A stretch of 5,729 nucleotides of DNA from Chloroflexota bacterium (GTDB taxonomy: Bacteria > Chloroflexota > Anaerolineae > Caldilineales > Caldilineaceae): positions 1 through 5,729 of the forward strand of contig JACQGT010000575.1 of the NCBI GenBank assembly GCA_016199425.1, read 5' to 3'. Shown here piece after piece: positions 1 through 4,960 of this stretch (position 1 is its first letter; the number at the start of each line of letters is the position of its first letter). A program made the translations under genes and the position numbers. The notes below the pieces were generated by a model. That model did no database searches and was not told where the DNA came from. It saw nothing but the letters and a program-made list of their open reading frames with translations.

Positions 1-923
1 AGCGTGCCGTCGGCCAGCGCTTTCCAGAGTACCGGCGCGTCCTTTGGCGGGCGCACGGGCGGCGAACAGACAAATTTGGCCCCTTCAAAACCGGGGCGGG
101 CTAAATCCTCCTCGAAGATGTAGAGGTATTGGGTGCAGCTTTCCCCCATCACCCGCAAGCCCTTCGCCCGGCCCAGGGCTAATTGTTCCAGAGCCTCTTC
201 ACAGGTCATATGCACGACGTAGAGCGACGCGCCGCTGATGCCGGCCAGGGCGACGGCCCGGCCCGTGGCTTCGGCTTCGGCCAGGGCAGGGCGAGAGACC
301 GCGTGATATTTGGGTTCGGTCTTGCCCTCGGCCAGGAGCTTTGCGGTCAGCTCGGCGATGACATCCCCGTTCTCCGCGTGGACCATCACCAGCAGGCCGT
401 GTTGCGCGGCCACCTGCATCGCCCGGAAAAGGGTGGCGTCGTCGATCTGCAGGACGCCTTTGTAGGCCAGAAAGAGTTTCAGACTGGTGATGCCCTCCTC
501 CACCAGCCGGGGAATTTCGGCCATCACTTCGTCGCGCAGGTCGGTGATGGCGATGTGAAAGCCGTAGTCGATGGCCGCTTTGCCCGCGGCTTTGCCGTGC
601 CAGGCGTCAATGCCCTCTTTCAGACTGCCGCCTTTGGGCTGGATCACAAAGTCGATGTGGCTGGTGGTGCCGCCGTAGGCCGCGGCCCGCTGGCCGGTGA
701 AGAAATCATCCGACGAGAGCGTACCGCCAAAGGGCAGTTCCAGATGGGTGTGGACGTCGATACCGCCGGGCAGGAGCAGCTTGCCCACCGCGTCGATGAC
801 CGTCGCGCCCTCCTCCGGCAGTTCGCGCCCGATCAGCGCCACCCGCTCCCCGTCGATCAGCACATCCGCCTGCACAGTGTCAGAGGCAGTCACAATCGTT
901 CCCCGCCTGATCAGAGTTTGCAT
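1..923 (-). CDS. hydA: Dihydropyrimidinase / D-hydantoinase, C-terminus cut by window edge
   Basis: Cytosolic metal-dependent amidohydrolase that opens the ring of 5,6-dihydrouracil, dihydrothymine or a hydantoin to give an N-carbamoyl amino acid. The first 307 residues are visible, out of about 460 usual for the family. The metal-binding DVHTH motif gives His58 and His60. GITSLKLFLAYKG holds the expected carboxylated Lys149 and catalytic Tyr154. Later metal ligands are His182 (MVHAEN) and His238 (VVHMT). These positions match classical hydantoinase numbering within one residue. The last metal ligand, an Asp near residue 315 in the family, lies outside the window. The ATG at 923 begins MQTLIRRGTIVTASD, a typical N-terminal beta-sandwich start, with a G-rich stretch (GGGGGGA) 7 nt upstream. 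The gene lies 114 bp downstream of the ureidopropionase-like gene, which fits a joint pyrimidine-degradation operon. Allantoinase is less likely because of the LAYK motif and this neighbour. Substrate preference cannot be read from sequence. Confidence 0.93.
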   Translation of the reverse strand, partial: MQTLIRRGTIVTASDTVQADVLIDGERVALIGRELPEEGATVIDAVGKLLLPGGIDVHTHLELPFGGTLSSDDFFTGQRAAAYGGTTSHIDFVIQPKGGSLKEGIDAWHGKAAGKAAIDYGFHIAITDLRDEVMAEIPRLVEEGITSLKLFLAYKGVLQIDDATLFRAMQVAAQHGLLVMVHAENGDVIAELTAKLLAEGKTEPKYHAVSRPALAEAEATGRAVALAGISGASLYVVHMTCEEALEQLALGRAKGLRVMGESCTQYLYIFEEDLARPGFEGAKFVCSPPVRPPKDAPVLWKALADGT

Positions 924-950
924 TGCCCGTTCCCCCCGCTTTCAAAAGAG

Positions 951-1036
951 GATATTGGGTATTGGATATTTCGTAGTGACGTCCCGCCGACGTCACTACG
1001 AAATATCCAATACCCAATATCTAATACCCAATATCC
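951..1036. repeat. Heptad-repeat hairpin: perfect 33-bp inverted repeat with 5-nt loop
   Basis: Positions 951-983 and 989-1021 are exact reverse complements around the loop CCGCC (984-988). The outer part of each arm is built of 7-bp units: GATATTG, GGTATTG and GATATTT on the left, and AATATCC, AATACCC and AATATCT on the right. Two further units follow at 1023-1036. They are the exact complement of 950-963, so a second pairing register shifted by 14 nt is possible. The inner part (972-1000) is a non-heptad core, CGTAGTGACGTC and its complement. The element fills the gap between the ureidopropionase-like stop (1038) and the dihydropyrimidinase start (923). It would fold strongly in the shared transcript. 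No T-tract follows it, so it is not a standard terminator. Confidence 0.95.
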
Positions 1037-1037
1037 T

Positions 1038-1910
1038 TTACAATTCCACAATCTCCCCATACATCTCCGGCCTTCTGTCCCGATAAAATTGCCAGGTTTG
1101 GCGTACTTCGCTGATCAGGTCCAGGTTCAGGTCGCGGATGATTAGCTCCTCCTGGAAGGCGTCGCCCTGGCCGGGCAGATCGCTGCGATTGCCCAGCGTC
1201 GTGACGAACTCGCCCCGGGGCGTGCAGAAGTAGCTCTGGCCGTAGAAGTCGTTGTCGCCGATCTCCGCTTCGATGCCCACCCGGTTGATCGTCCCCACGA
1301 AGTAGCCGTTGGCGATGGCGTGGCTGGTCTGTTCAATGCGCCAGAGGTGTTGGGAGAGACCGCGGGAGGTGGCGGAGGGGATGAAGACGATCTCCGCGCC
1401 GTTCAACCCCAGACAGCGCGCGCCTTCGGGGAAGTGGCGGTCGTAGCAGATGTAGACGCCCACTTTGCCTACGGCGGTGTCGAAGACGGGATAGCCCAGA
1501 TTGCCAGGGCGGAAGTAGAACTTCTCCCAGAAGCCGGGCAGATGGGGCAGGTGGGTCTTGCGATATTTGCCCAGATAGCGCCCGTCGGCGTCGATGACCG
1601 CGGCGGTGTTGTAGTAGAGGCCGGGGGCGTCCTCCTCGTACATCGGCACAATCAGCACCATCCCCGTCTCCTGGGCCAGCTTCTGCATCCGTTGGGTGGT
1701 GGGGCCGTTGGGGATGGGTTCGGTGTAGGCGTAGAATTTGCGGTCCTGCACCTGGCAGAAGTAGGGGCCGTAGAACAATTCCTGGAAGCAGATGACCTGG
1801 CTGCCTTCGGCCGCGGCCTGGCGGGCGTAGTTTTCGTGTTTGGCGATCATCGACTCCCTGTCACCGGTCCAGGTGGCCTGGACGAGGGCAGCGCGTACAA
1901 TGCGGGGCAT
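1038..1910 (-). CDS. Nitrilase-superfamily C-N hydrolase, probable beta-ureidopropionase
   Basis: A 290-aa cytosolic amidohydrolase that probably hydrolyses N-carbamoyl-beta-alanine or a related N-carbamoyl amino acid to the free amino acid, CO2 and ammonia. The nitrilase catalytic triad is complete: Glu44 (CFQELFYGPYF), Lys118 (KYRKTHLPH) and Cys155 (GVYICYDRHFPEG). The second conserved Glu129 is in GFWEKFYF. Full length is normal for the family. The C-terminal RDRRPEMYGE stretch is typical of the ureidopropionase/N-carbamoylputrescine amidase branch. I chose the ATG at 1910 because MPRIVRAALVQ is the usual first beta strand and AAAGGAG lies 8 nt upstream. An in-frame ATG at 1973 adds 21 residues that do not look like protein. 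The next gene downstream is a dihydropyrimidinase, which makes the N-carbamoyl substrate, so beta-ureidopropionase is favoured over N-carbamoylputrescine amidase. The exact substrate is inferred. Confidence 0.9.
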   Translation of the reverse strand: MPRIVRAALVQATWTGDRESMIAKHENYARQAAAEGSQVICFQELFYGPYFCQVQDRKFYAYTEPIPNGPTTQRMQKLAQETGMVLIVPMYEEDAPGLYYNTAAVIDADGRYLGKYRKTHLPHLPGFWEKFYFRPGNLGYPVFDTAVGKVGVYICYDRHFPEGARCLGLNGAEIVFIPSATSRGLSQHLWRIEQTSHAIANGYFVGTINRVGIEAEIGDNDFYGQSYFCTPRGEFVTTLGNRSDLPGQGDAFQEELIIRDLNLDLISEVRQTWQFYRDRRPEMYGEIVEL

Positions 1911-1918
1911 AGGGACGA

Positions 1919-1925
1919 CTCCTTT
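1919..1925 (-). promoter_or_regulatory. Ribosome binding site of the ureidopropionase-like gene
   Basis: AAAGGAG on the minus strand, with an 8-nt spacer to the ATG at 1910. It decides the start: it serves the 290-aa product and would lie inside the coding region if the longer frame from 1973 were used. Confidence 0.75.
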
Positions 1926-1970
1926 GGCAGAAGAAGGGGACGCAGCGCCCAGGGGGCACCCGGCAGAAAA

Positions 1971-2030
1971 CACAGATTTTCGCAGATTTTATCCGTGTAA
2001 ATCCTTTCAATCTATGCAAATCCGTGTCCG
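1971..2030. repeat. AT-rich intergenic stretch with short imperfect repeats
   Basis: This lies in the 125-bp gap between the nucleotidyltransferase stop (2036) and the ureidopropionase-like start (1910). On the plus strand it carries CAGATTTT twice, 10 nt apart (1973 and 1983). It also has two related blocks, ATCCGTGTAAATCC (1991-2004) and AAATCCGTGTCC (2018-2029). It is clearly more AT-rich than the genes on both sides. It resembles a dispersed intergenic repeat I associate with environmental genomes, but I cannot confirm that from one copy. Any promoter for the downstream operon should lie in this gap; I see no convincing -35/-10 pair. Confidence 0.5.
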
Positions 2031-2035
2031 TTTTT

Positions 2036-2863
2036 TCAGAACGGACGGTATAGTTCTTCGAGTGTAGCGCCGAAACCCATCTGGCGCAACTCCGCTGCGA
2101 CGTAGCGCAGGGCTGCGTCTTCCAGGGCCTGGGGATAGTCCACACGCCAACGCGCGCAGATGGCGGGGCCGTGTTCCTGCATAATACCGGCCAGGCGCAG
2201 TTGAAAGTGGGCCAGATTCTCCCGGGTCAGGGCGGGCAGGGCAGTTGCGTCCTCGGCCAGACGGCGAAGAGTCGGCGGCAAGAAACCGTTCAGCGCTTTT
2301 ACGCCCCGGTCTTTGCGAATGCCGCTCTGCACGCTGAGAACGTCGGTGAGCAGCAGCAGAATCAGAAAGTTGCCCGCCGCGCCGATCAGCTTTTCGTCCC
2401 GGCCCAGGGCCACGGGCAGCATCGCAATGCAGCGCCAGAACTCCGGGATGGCTCGCTCCAGCTCAGCGGCGGCCTCGGCCTGGGAGAGTACGCTGCCCGG
2501 ATTGGGTTTCCACGCCAGAGCGCCCTCCGCTGCGTAAAGCACACGGGTTTGCCCCTCCACCACTTCGGCGCTCTCGCCGGAATGCAGCCAGACATCCAGC
2601 CGCAGCCCCGCGTCGGTCATCGCGTTGACCATTTCCCCGCCAAATAGCAGCCGGTAGAGAACCAGCGGGACAAGCGCTTCCAGCCAGCCGCGCACGCCGG
2701 CGTGGAAGTCGTCGATCTGCGCCGGGTCGATAAGCAGGTGCGCGTCCACATCGCTCCAGCGGTCGGCGATGCCTTTGCCGAAGCTGCCCGCCAGCCACGC
2801 GGCGCGGATGCGGGGGTCGGCGGTGGCTGCATCTGTAAGGGCGTGGATGAATTGGGTTTGCAT
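2036..2863 (-). CDS. Nucleotidyltransferase-fold protein, substrate unknown
   Basis: A 275-aa protein with a polymerase-beta-type nucleotidyltransferase domain at its N-terminus. The signature runs from Gly26-Ser27 (LAGSFGKGIADRWSDVDAHLL) to the metal-binding pair Asp38 and Asp40. The probable third carboxylate is Asp90 (LRLDVWL). Residues 125-275 are mostly helical with no motif I recognise, as in aminoglycoside adenylyltransferase-like proteins. It should transfer a nucleotide to a small molecule or protein, but no substrate can be named. The stop of the HNH gene overlaps an in-frame GTG at 2890 (GTGA), giving a possible 284-aa form by translational coupling. I prefer the ATG at 2863 because the extra residues (IAKSRQKT) look unrelated to the fold. 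Neither start has a good ribosome binding site. Its GC-rich composition resembles the flanking enzymes more than the HNH group, so it may not belong functionally to that group. Confidence 0.82.
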   Translation of the reverse strand: MQTQFIHALTDAATADPRIRAAWLAGSFGKGIADRWSDVDAHLLIDPAQIDDFHAGVRGWLEALVPLVLYRLLFGGEMVNAMTDAGLRLDVWLHSGESAEVVEGQTRVLYAAEGALAWKPNPGSVLSQAEAAAELERAIPEFWRCIAMLPVALGRDEKLIGAAGNFLILLLLTDVLSVQSGIRKDRGVKALNGFLPPTLRRLAEDATALPALTRENLAHFQLRLAGIMQEHGPAICARWRVDYPQALEDAALRYVAAELRQMGFGATLEELYRPF

Positions 2864-2886
2864 TGTTTTCTGTCTTGATTTGGCGA

Positions 2887-3384
2887 TCACTCGATCAATT
2901 CACGTAGCAGCGCCAAATAATTCTCTTGCGCAGCAATTGTCCGTTCAAGCTCAACAATTTGCTGTTCCAAAAATTGGAGTCTTTCCGTCTGAGCTTCCTG
3001 GATGTGCTCAGCAAGACGCTTTCTCACCAACTGGGGTCGATTCAAGTGAAGAAGTTGGATGTGAAAATTTCCGATAACGGTTAGAGGTTCCAGCCGTCCA
3101 GTCTGTTTGTTCAGTTGGTAATGGACGCACAAGACGTCGCGCAGGGGATGTAACACCCGAAAGCCGTGCAACTCATCGTCAGCAGTCGGCCAGAAGCGGT
3201 GTTTGTATTGATTACAGCGCATACACGCATAGACCAGATTTTCCAGATCGTCGCCGCCACCGGATGCCAGAGGCTGGTAGTGATCGACCGTCAATAGTCC
3301 ACCGCTGGAAACTTCGGTAACAGCGCAATAGCCGCAAGCGTAGTTGTAACGCTGCCGGATAAGATTCAGATCAAGCAACGGCAT
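2887..3384 (-). CDS. HNH endonuclease-fold protein with C-terminal coiled coil
   Basis: A 165-aa protein with an intact zinc-binding HNH (beta-beta-alpha metal) nuclease core. Cys17 and Cys20 (ACGYC) and Cys54 and Cys57 (ACMRCNQYKH) form the zinc site. Asp34-His35 (TVDHYQPLASGG) gives the catalytic His, and Asn49 and Asn58 occupy the usual Asn positions. Residues 73-115 (FRVLHPLRD and GNFHIQLLHLNRP) form a conserved-looking extension seen in small stand-alone HNH proteins. Residues 116-165 are charged, heptad-like and probably a coiled coil. The ATG at 3384 overlaps the upstream gene by 14 nt in another frame. The open frame extends to 3552, but those residues overlap the real upstream gene and lack protein character. 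Role unknown: a DNA-cutting activity is expected, but defence, mobile-element or repair use cannot be told apart. Composition is visibly less GC-rich than the flanking enzyme genes. Confidence 0.9.
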   Translation of the reverse strand: MPLLDLNLIRQRYNYACGYCAVTEVSSGGLLTVDHYQPLASGGGDDLENLVYACMRCNQYKHRFWPTADDELHGFRVLHPLRDVLCVHYQLNKQTGRLEPLTVIGNFHIQLLHLNRPQLVRKRLAEHIQEAQTERLQFLEQQIVELERTIAAQENYLALLRELIE

Positions 3385-3679
3385 AGGGTGTTTCCAGACT
3401 TTGCCCTGTGAGTCTCTGATAGTTCGACTCCAGGACGGCGATCTTCTGATCCAATTCCTCGCTATAAGCCGACAACTCGGCATGCCGGTGTGCTGCTCGC
3501 TGGATGGTCGAACGGAGAATACGCAAACGGGTGAATATGTCAGAATCGACAATCGTATCCTGGCTGTCCAAGATTGCCTGTCCTGCGTTATATTCGGTCT
3601 GATCTTCCACAGTCAAGGCTTCACCTTTAGCGCTACGCACGTGCAATTCCCACCAGCGTTCGTAGTTGAAGTCTGTCAT
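3371..3679 (-). CDS. Hypothetical 102-aa coiled-coil-like protein coupled to the HNH gene
   Basis: I do not recognise a named family. The N-terminus (NYERWWELHVRSAKGEALT) is followed by an acidic stretch. From about residue 48 to 92 there is a long charged helix (IFTRLRILRSTIQRAAHRHAELSAYSEELDQKIAVLESNYQRL) with heptad-like leucine/isoleucine spacing, which suggests a coiled coil and oligomerisation. There is no signal peptide, membrane segment or catalytic motif. Its ATG at 3679 overlaps the stop of the 80-aa gene in the sequence ATGA, and its own 3' end overlaps the HNH start by 14 nt. Such overlaps on both sides make it very likely a real gene, translated together with its neighbours. The HNH product also ends in a probable coiled coil, so direct contact between the two is a reasonable but untested idea. 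Confidence 0.82.
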   Translation of the reverse strand: MTDFNYERWWELHVRSAKGEALTVEDQTEYNAGQAILDSQDTIVDSDIFTRLRILRSTIQRAAHRHAELSAYSEELDQKIAVLESNYQRLTGQSLETPYAVA

Positions 3680-3918
3680 TTGGCACTCTCATTTCGCATG
3701 TATCCCGCTCGCATATCCCATTGTTCCTGACGGCGCAGAAAAATCTTATAGGCTCCGGCCCAGTCTGCCCAATCCAGAACCCAGGCGTCATCTTCGGGTT
3801 CCTCACCGCCCGCATACATCTCATAAAATGTCTCCGACAGCACGCCGAACTTGCGCTCGTAGGCTTCCAGGTCCTCGCGCAGCGCGTGGACGTCAAGAAT
3901 AATCTCTTGCAATGTCAT
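3676..3918 (-). CDS. Hypothetical 80-aa acidic protein, first gene of the HNH group
   Basis: A small acidic, helix-rich protein without a recognised catalytic motif, signal peptide or membrane segment. Residues 1-33 (LQEIILDVHALREDLEAYERKFGVLSETFYEMY) form a probable amphipathic helix and the core of the family. An acidic loop (GGEEPEDDAW) follows, then an aromatic helix (DWADWAGAYKIFLRRQEQWD). I recall small proteins of this general look beside toxin-like or nuclease genes in cyanobacteria and Chloroflexota, but cannot name the family; an antitoxin-like or accessory role is only a guess. The ATG at 3918 follows a purine-rich stretch (AAGGGAAAGAAG) that could act as a weak ribosome binding site. 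The stop codon overlaps the next ATG by 4 nt (ATGA, 3676-3679). A candidate promoter lies about 70 nt upstream. Confidence 0.8.
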   Translation of the reverse strand: MTLQEIILDVHALREDLEAYERKFGVLSETFYEMYAGGEEPEDDAWVLDWADWAGAYKIFLRRQEQWDMRAGYMRNESAK

Positions 3919-3955
3919 AGCGTTCTTCTTTCCCTTACTATCTTGTCCCCCGTCT

Positions 3956-4018
3956 CCGTTGCGGGAGACCGTCGCCGCTGATGTGATCTTATCATTGCGG
4001 AGAGTCTCCCGTCAACGG
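3956..4018. repeat. Imperfect inverted repeat upstream of the HNH group
   Basis: Arms 3956-3969 and 4004-4018 pair over 14 bp with one bulged base (4012) and a 34-nt spacer. The 3964-3969 segment can also pair with 3952-3957 (GTCTCC/GGAGAC), giving a small competing hairpin. The repeat lies between the isomerase stop (4039) and the 80-aa gene start (3918). No T-run follows it in the direction of transcription, so a regulatory site or leader structure is more likely than a simple terminator. Confidence 0.6.
3986..4015 (-). promoter_or_regulatory. Candidate sigma70-type promoter for the HNH group
   Basis: On the minus strand, TTGACG (4010-4015) resembles a -35 box with 5 of 6 consensus bases. 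TAAGAT (3986-3991) resembles a -10 box with 4 of 6, and the spacer is 18 nt. Transcription would start near 3979, leaving a leader of about 60 nt before the ATG at 3918. The -35 box lies within one arm of the inverted repeat, which would suit repression by a bound protein. This is a prediction from pattern only. Confidence 0.4.
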
Positions 4019-4038
4019 AAATAAAGGCAATCGAGTGT

Positions 4039-4812
4039 TTACACCCGCCCCGTCAAAAACTCCAAACTGCGCCGCACACTCGCCACCGCATCCGCGGGCA
4101 GGTCGTGTTCCACCACAAAGGCGGTGGCTCCGGCTACTTTGGCCGCGGGGATCAGCGCGTCCCAGTCCAGCGTGCCGTGGCCCACGTCGGCCAGACCCAT
4201 CTGATCGGCGTTCTCGCCGGGTTTCGCCAAATCTTTGGCGTGGATGCGCGGGCAGCGCCCGGCGTACTGCTTCAGCAGCGCCAGGGGATCGGCCCCGCCT
4301 TTGGCAGCCCAGGCCAGGTCCGGCTCGAAGAAGACCCGGCCCGAGGCGTCGCCTTCCAGCAGCCAGTCGATCAGCCGCTTGCCGTCGGCTTCGGTCATCT
4401 CCCACCAGTGGTTGTGATAGCCGACTTGCATCCCCGCGTCGGCACAGCGCGCAGCAAAGCCACCCAGCTCCGCCCCCAGAGCGCGCCAGGCCGCGGCGTC
4501 TTTGGCTTCGCGCAGTTCGCTGGGCGGCGCGGGAACGATCAGGTGGCTGTTGCCCACGGCCTGGTGAAAGGCGATTGTCTCGGCCAGATTGTCGCGCAGG
4601 CCCTGGATGCCCACGTGAGCCGAGACGGCCTGCACGCCGTTTTCCTGCAGGATGGCGGCCACATCCGCGCCGCTCAGACCCGGCGTTCCCACCAGTTCCA
4701 CAGCTTTGTAGCCCACACCGGCCACCGTGCGGATCAGTTCGGCAAAGTCACTGGTGTAGTTGCGCAGGCTGTACAACTGTACGGCAATGGCGGGGGAGTT
4801 GTTTGTGTTCAT
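4039..4812 (-). CDS. Sugar phosphate isomerase/epimerase-like TIM-barrel protein
   Basis: A 257-aa protein of the xylose isomerase-like / AP-endonuclease-2 TIM-barrel superfamily, which mostly isomerises or epimerises sugars, inositols or their keto derivatives with a divalent metal. It opens with the typical first strand (AIAVQLYSLRNY) and GYKAVEL. Probable metal or substrate residues are His133 and His135 with Glu138 (GYHNHWWE), Asp165 (FFEPDLAWA), His191 (RIHAKD) and Glu235 (FVVEHD). The family's frequent GEG motif near the C-terminus reads GHG here (DVGHGTLDW, His211). Length is normal and no signal peptide is visible. The ATG at 4812 is supported by AAAGGA 9 nt upstream. A longer frame to 4902 would translate the heptad-repeat array (SNLQSPISNIQYS) and is rejected. 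Its neighbours do not reveal a pathway, so the substrate is unknown. Confidence 0.88.
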   Translation of the reverse strand: MNTNNSPAIAVQLYSLRNYTSDFAELIRTVAGVGYKAVELVGTPGLSGADVAAILQENGVQAVSAHVGIQGLRDNLAETIAFHQAVGNSHLIVPAPPSELREAKDAAAWRALGAELGGFAARCADAGMQVGYHNHWWEMTEADGKRLIDWLLEGDASGRVFFEPDLAWAAKGGADPLALLKQYAGRCPRIHAKDLAKPGENADQMGLADVGHGTLDWDALIPAAKVAGATAFVVEHDLPADAVASVRRSLEFLTGRV

Positions 4813-4821
4813 TGGGTTCCG

Positions 4822-4827
4822 TCCTTT
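4822..4827 (-). promoter_or_regulatory. Ribosome binding site of the isomerase-like gene
   Basis: AAAGGA on the minus strand, 9 nt before the ATG at 4812. It settles the start at 4812 and against an upstream in-frame codon that would read through the repeat array. Confidence 0.7.
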
Positions 4828-4831
4828 GAAA

Positions 4832-4894
4832 GGTATTGAATATTGGATATTTGAGATTGGCGATTGGAGATTGGAGATTAGCGACTGGTGACTA
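4832..4894. repeat. Tandem heptad array, nine degenerate 7-bp units
   Basis: On the plus strand, nine consecutive 7-bp units fit a loose consensus GAGATTG/GATATTG. They start with GGTATTG (4832), AATATTG and GATATTT, and end with GCGACTG and GTGACTA (4888-4894). The period holds without insertion or deletion while the units diverge. The array lies just upstream of the isomerase-like ribosome binding site, so it forms part of that gene's leader or promoter region. It has the same unit family as the repeat at 951-1036. Confidence 0.85.
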
Positions 4895-4925
4895 CCCTTC
4901 AACTGGAAAAAAACGAAGCCGCGTC

Positions 4926-4960
4926 ACTGCCCAATCCCCAATCTCCAATATCTAATCTCC
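4926..4960. repeat. Second heptad array, inverted relative to 4832-4894 and running into recD2
   Basis: On the plus strand, five units run from ACTGCCC (4926) through AATCCCC, AATCTCC and AATATCT to AATCTCC (4954-4960). The reverse complement matches the unit family of the array at 4832-4894 (for example ATTGGAGATTGG is shared exactly). The two arrays could therefore pair imperfectly across the 31-nt spacer 4895-4925. The array overlaps the last codons and the TAG stop of the helicase gene. Confidence 0.82.

Noticed and set aside
951..1021. Rho-independent terminator after the ureidopropionase-like gene.
   Set aside because: The stem is very strong but is not followed by a T-run in the transcript, and the next gene in the same pathway starts 28 nt further on.
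183..1145. A 320-codon open frame on the plus strand.
   Set aside because: It lies antisense to the dihydropyrimidinase gene, whose catalytic motifs are intact, and then reads through the hairpin repeat and the end of the next gene. It has no recognisable protein features.
1911..1973. N-terminal extension of the ureidopropionase-like gene to an ATG at 1973.
   Set aside because: The ribosome binding site and the usual first beta strand both support the start at 1910.
1320..2000. A 226-codon open frame on the plus strand.
   Set aside because: Antisense to the nitrilase-family gene, with low-complexity G/V/A-rich translation typical of a shadow frame in GC-rich DNA.
1975..2035. Sigma70 promoter for the ureidopropionase-like gene (TTGAAA or TTGCAT with TAAAAT).
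   Set aside because: The possible pairs have spacers of about 13 or 22 nt, outside the normal range, so the match is probably due to AT-rich composition.
3385..3552. N-terminal extension of the HNH gene to 3552.
   Set aside because: It would overlap most of the 102-aa gene; the added residues look like a shadow translation, and the HNH domain begins right after the ATG at 3384.
4035..4839. Two long open frames on the plus strand (264 and 244 codons).
   Set aside because: Both are antisense to the isomerase-like gene; the first is an Arg/Pro/Ser-rich shadow translation and neither has domain motifs.
4832..4960. CRISPR array.
   Set aside because: Units are 7 bp, contiguous and degenerate, with no spacers of constant length and no cas genes in the window.
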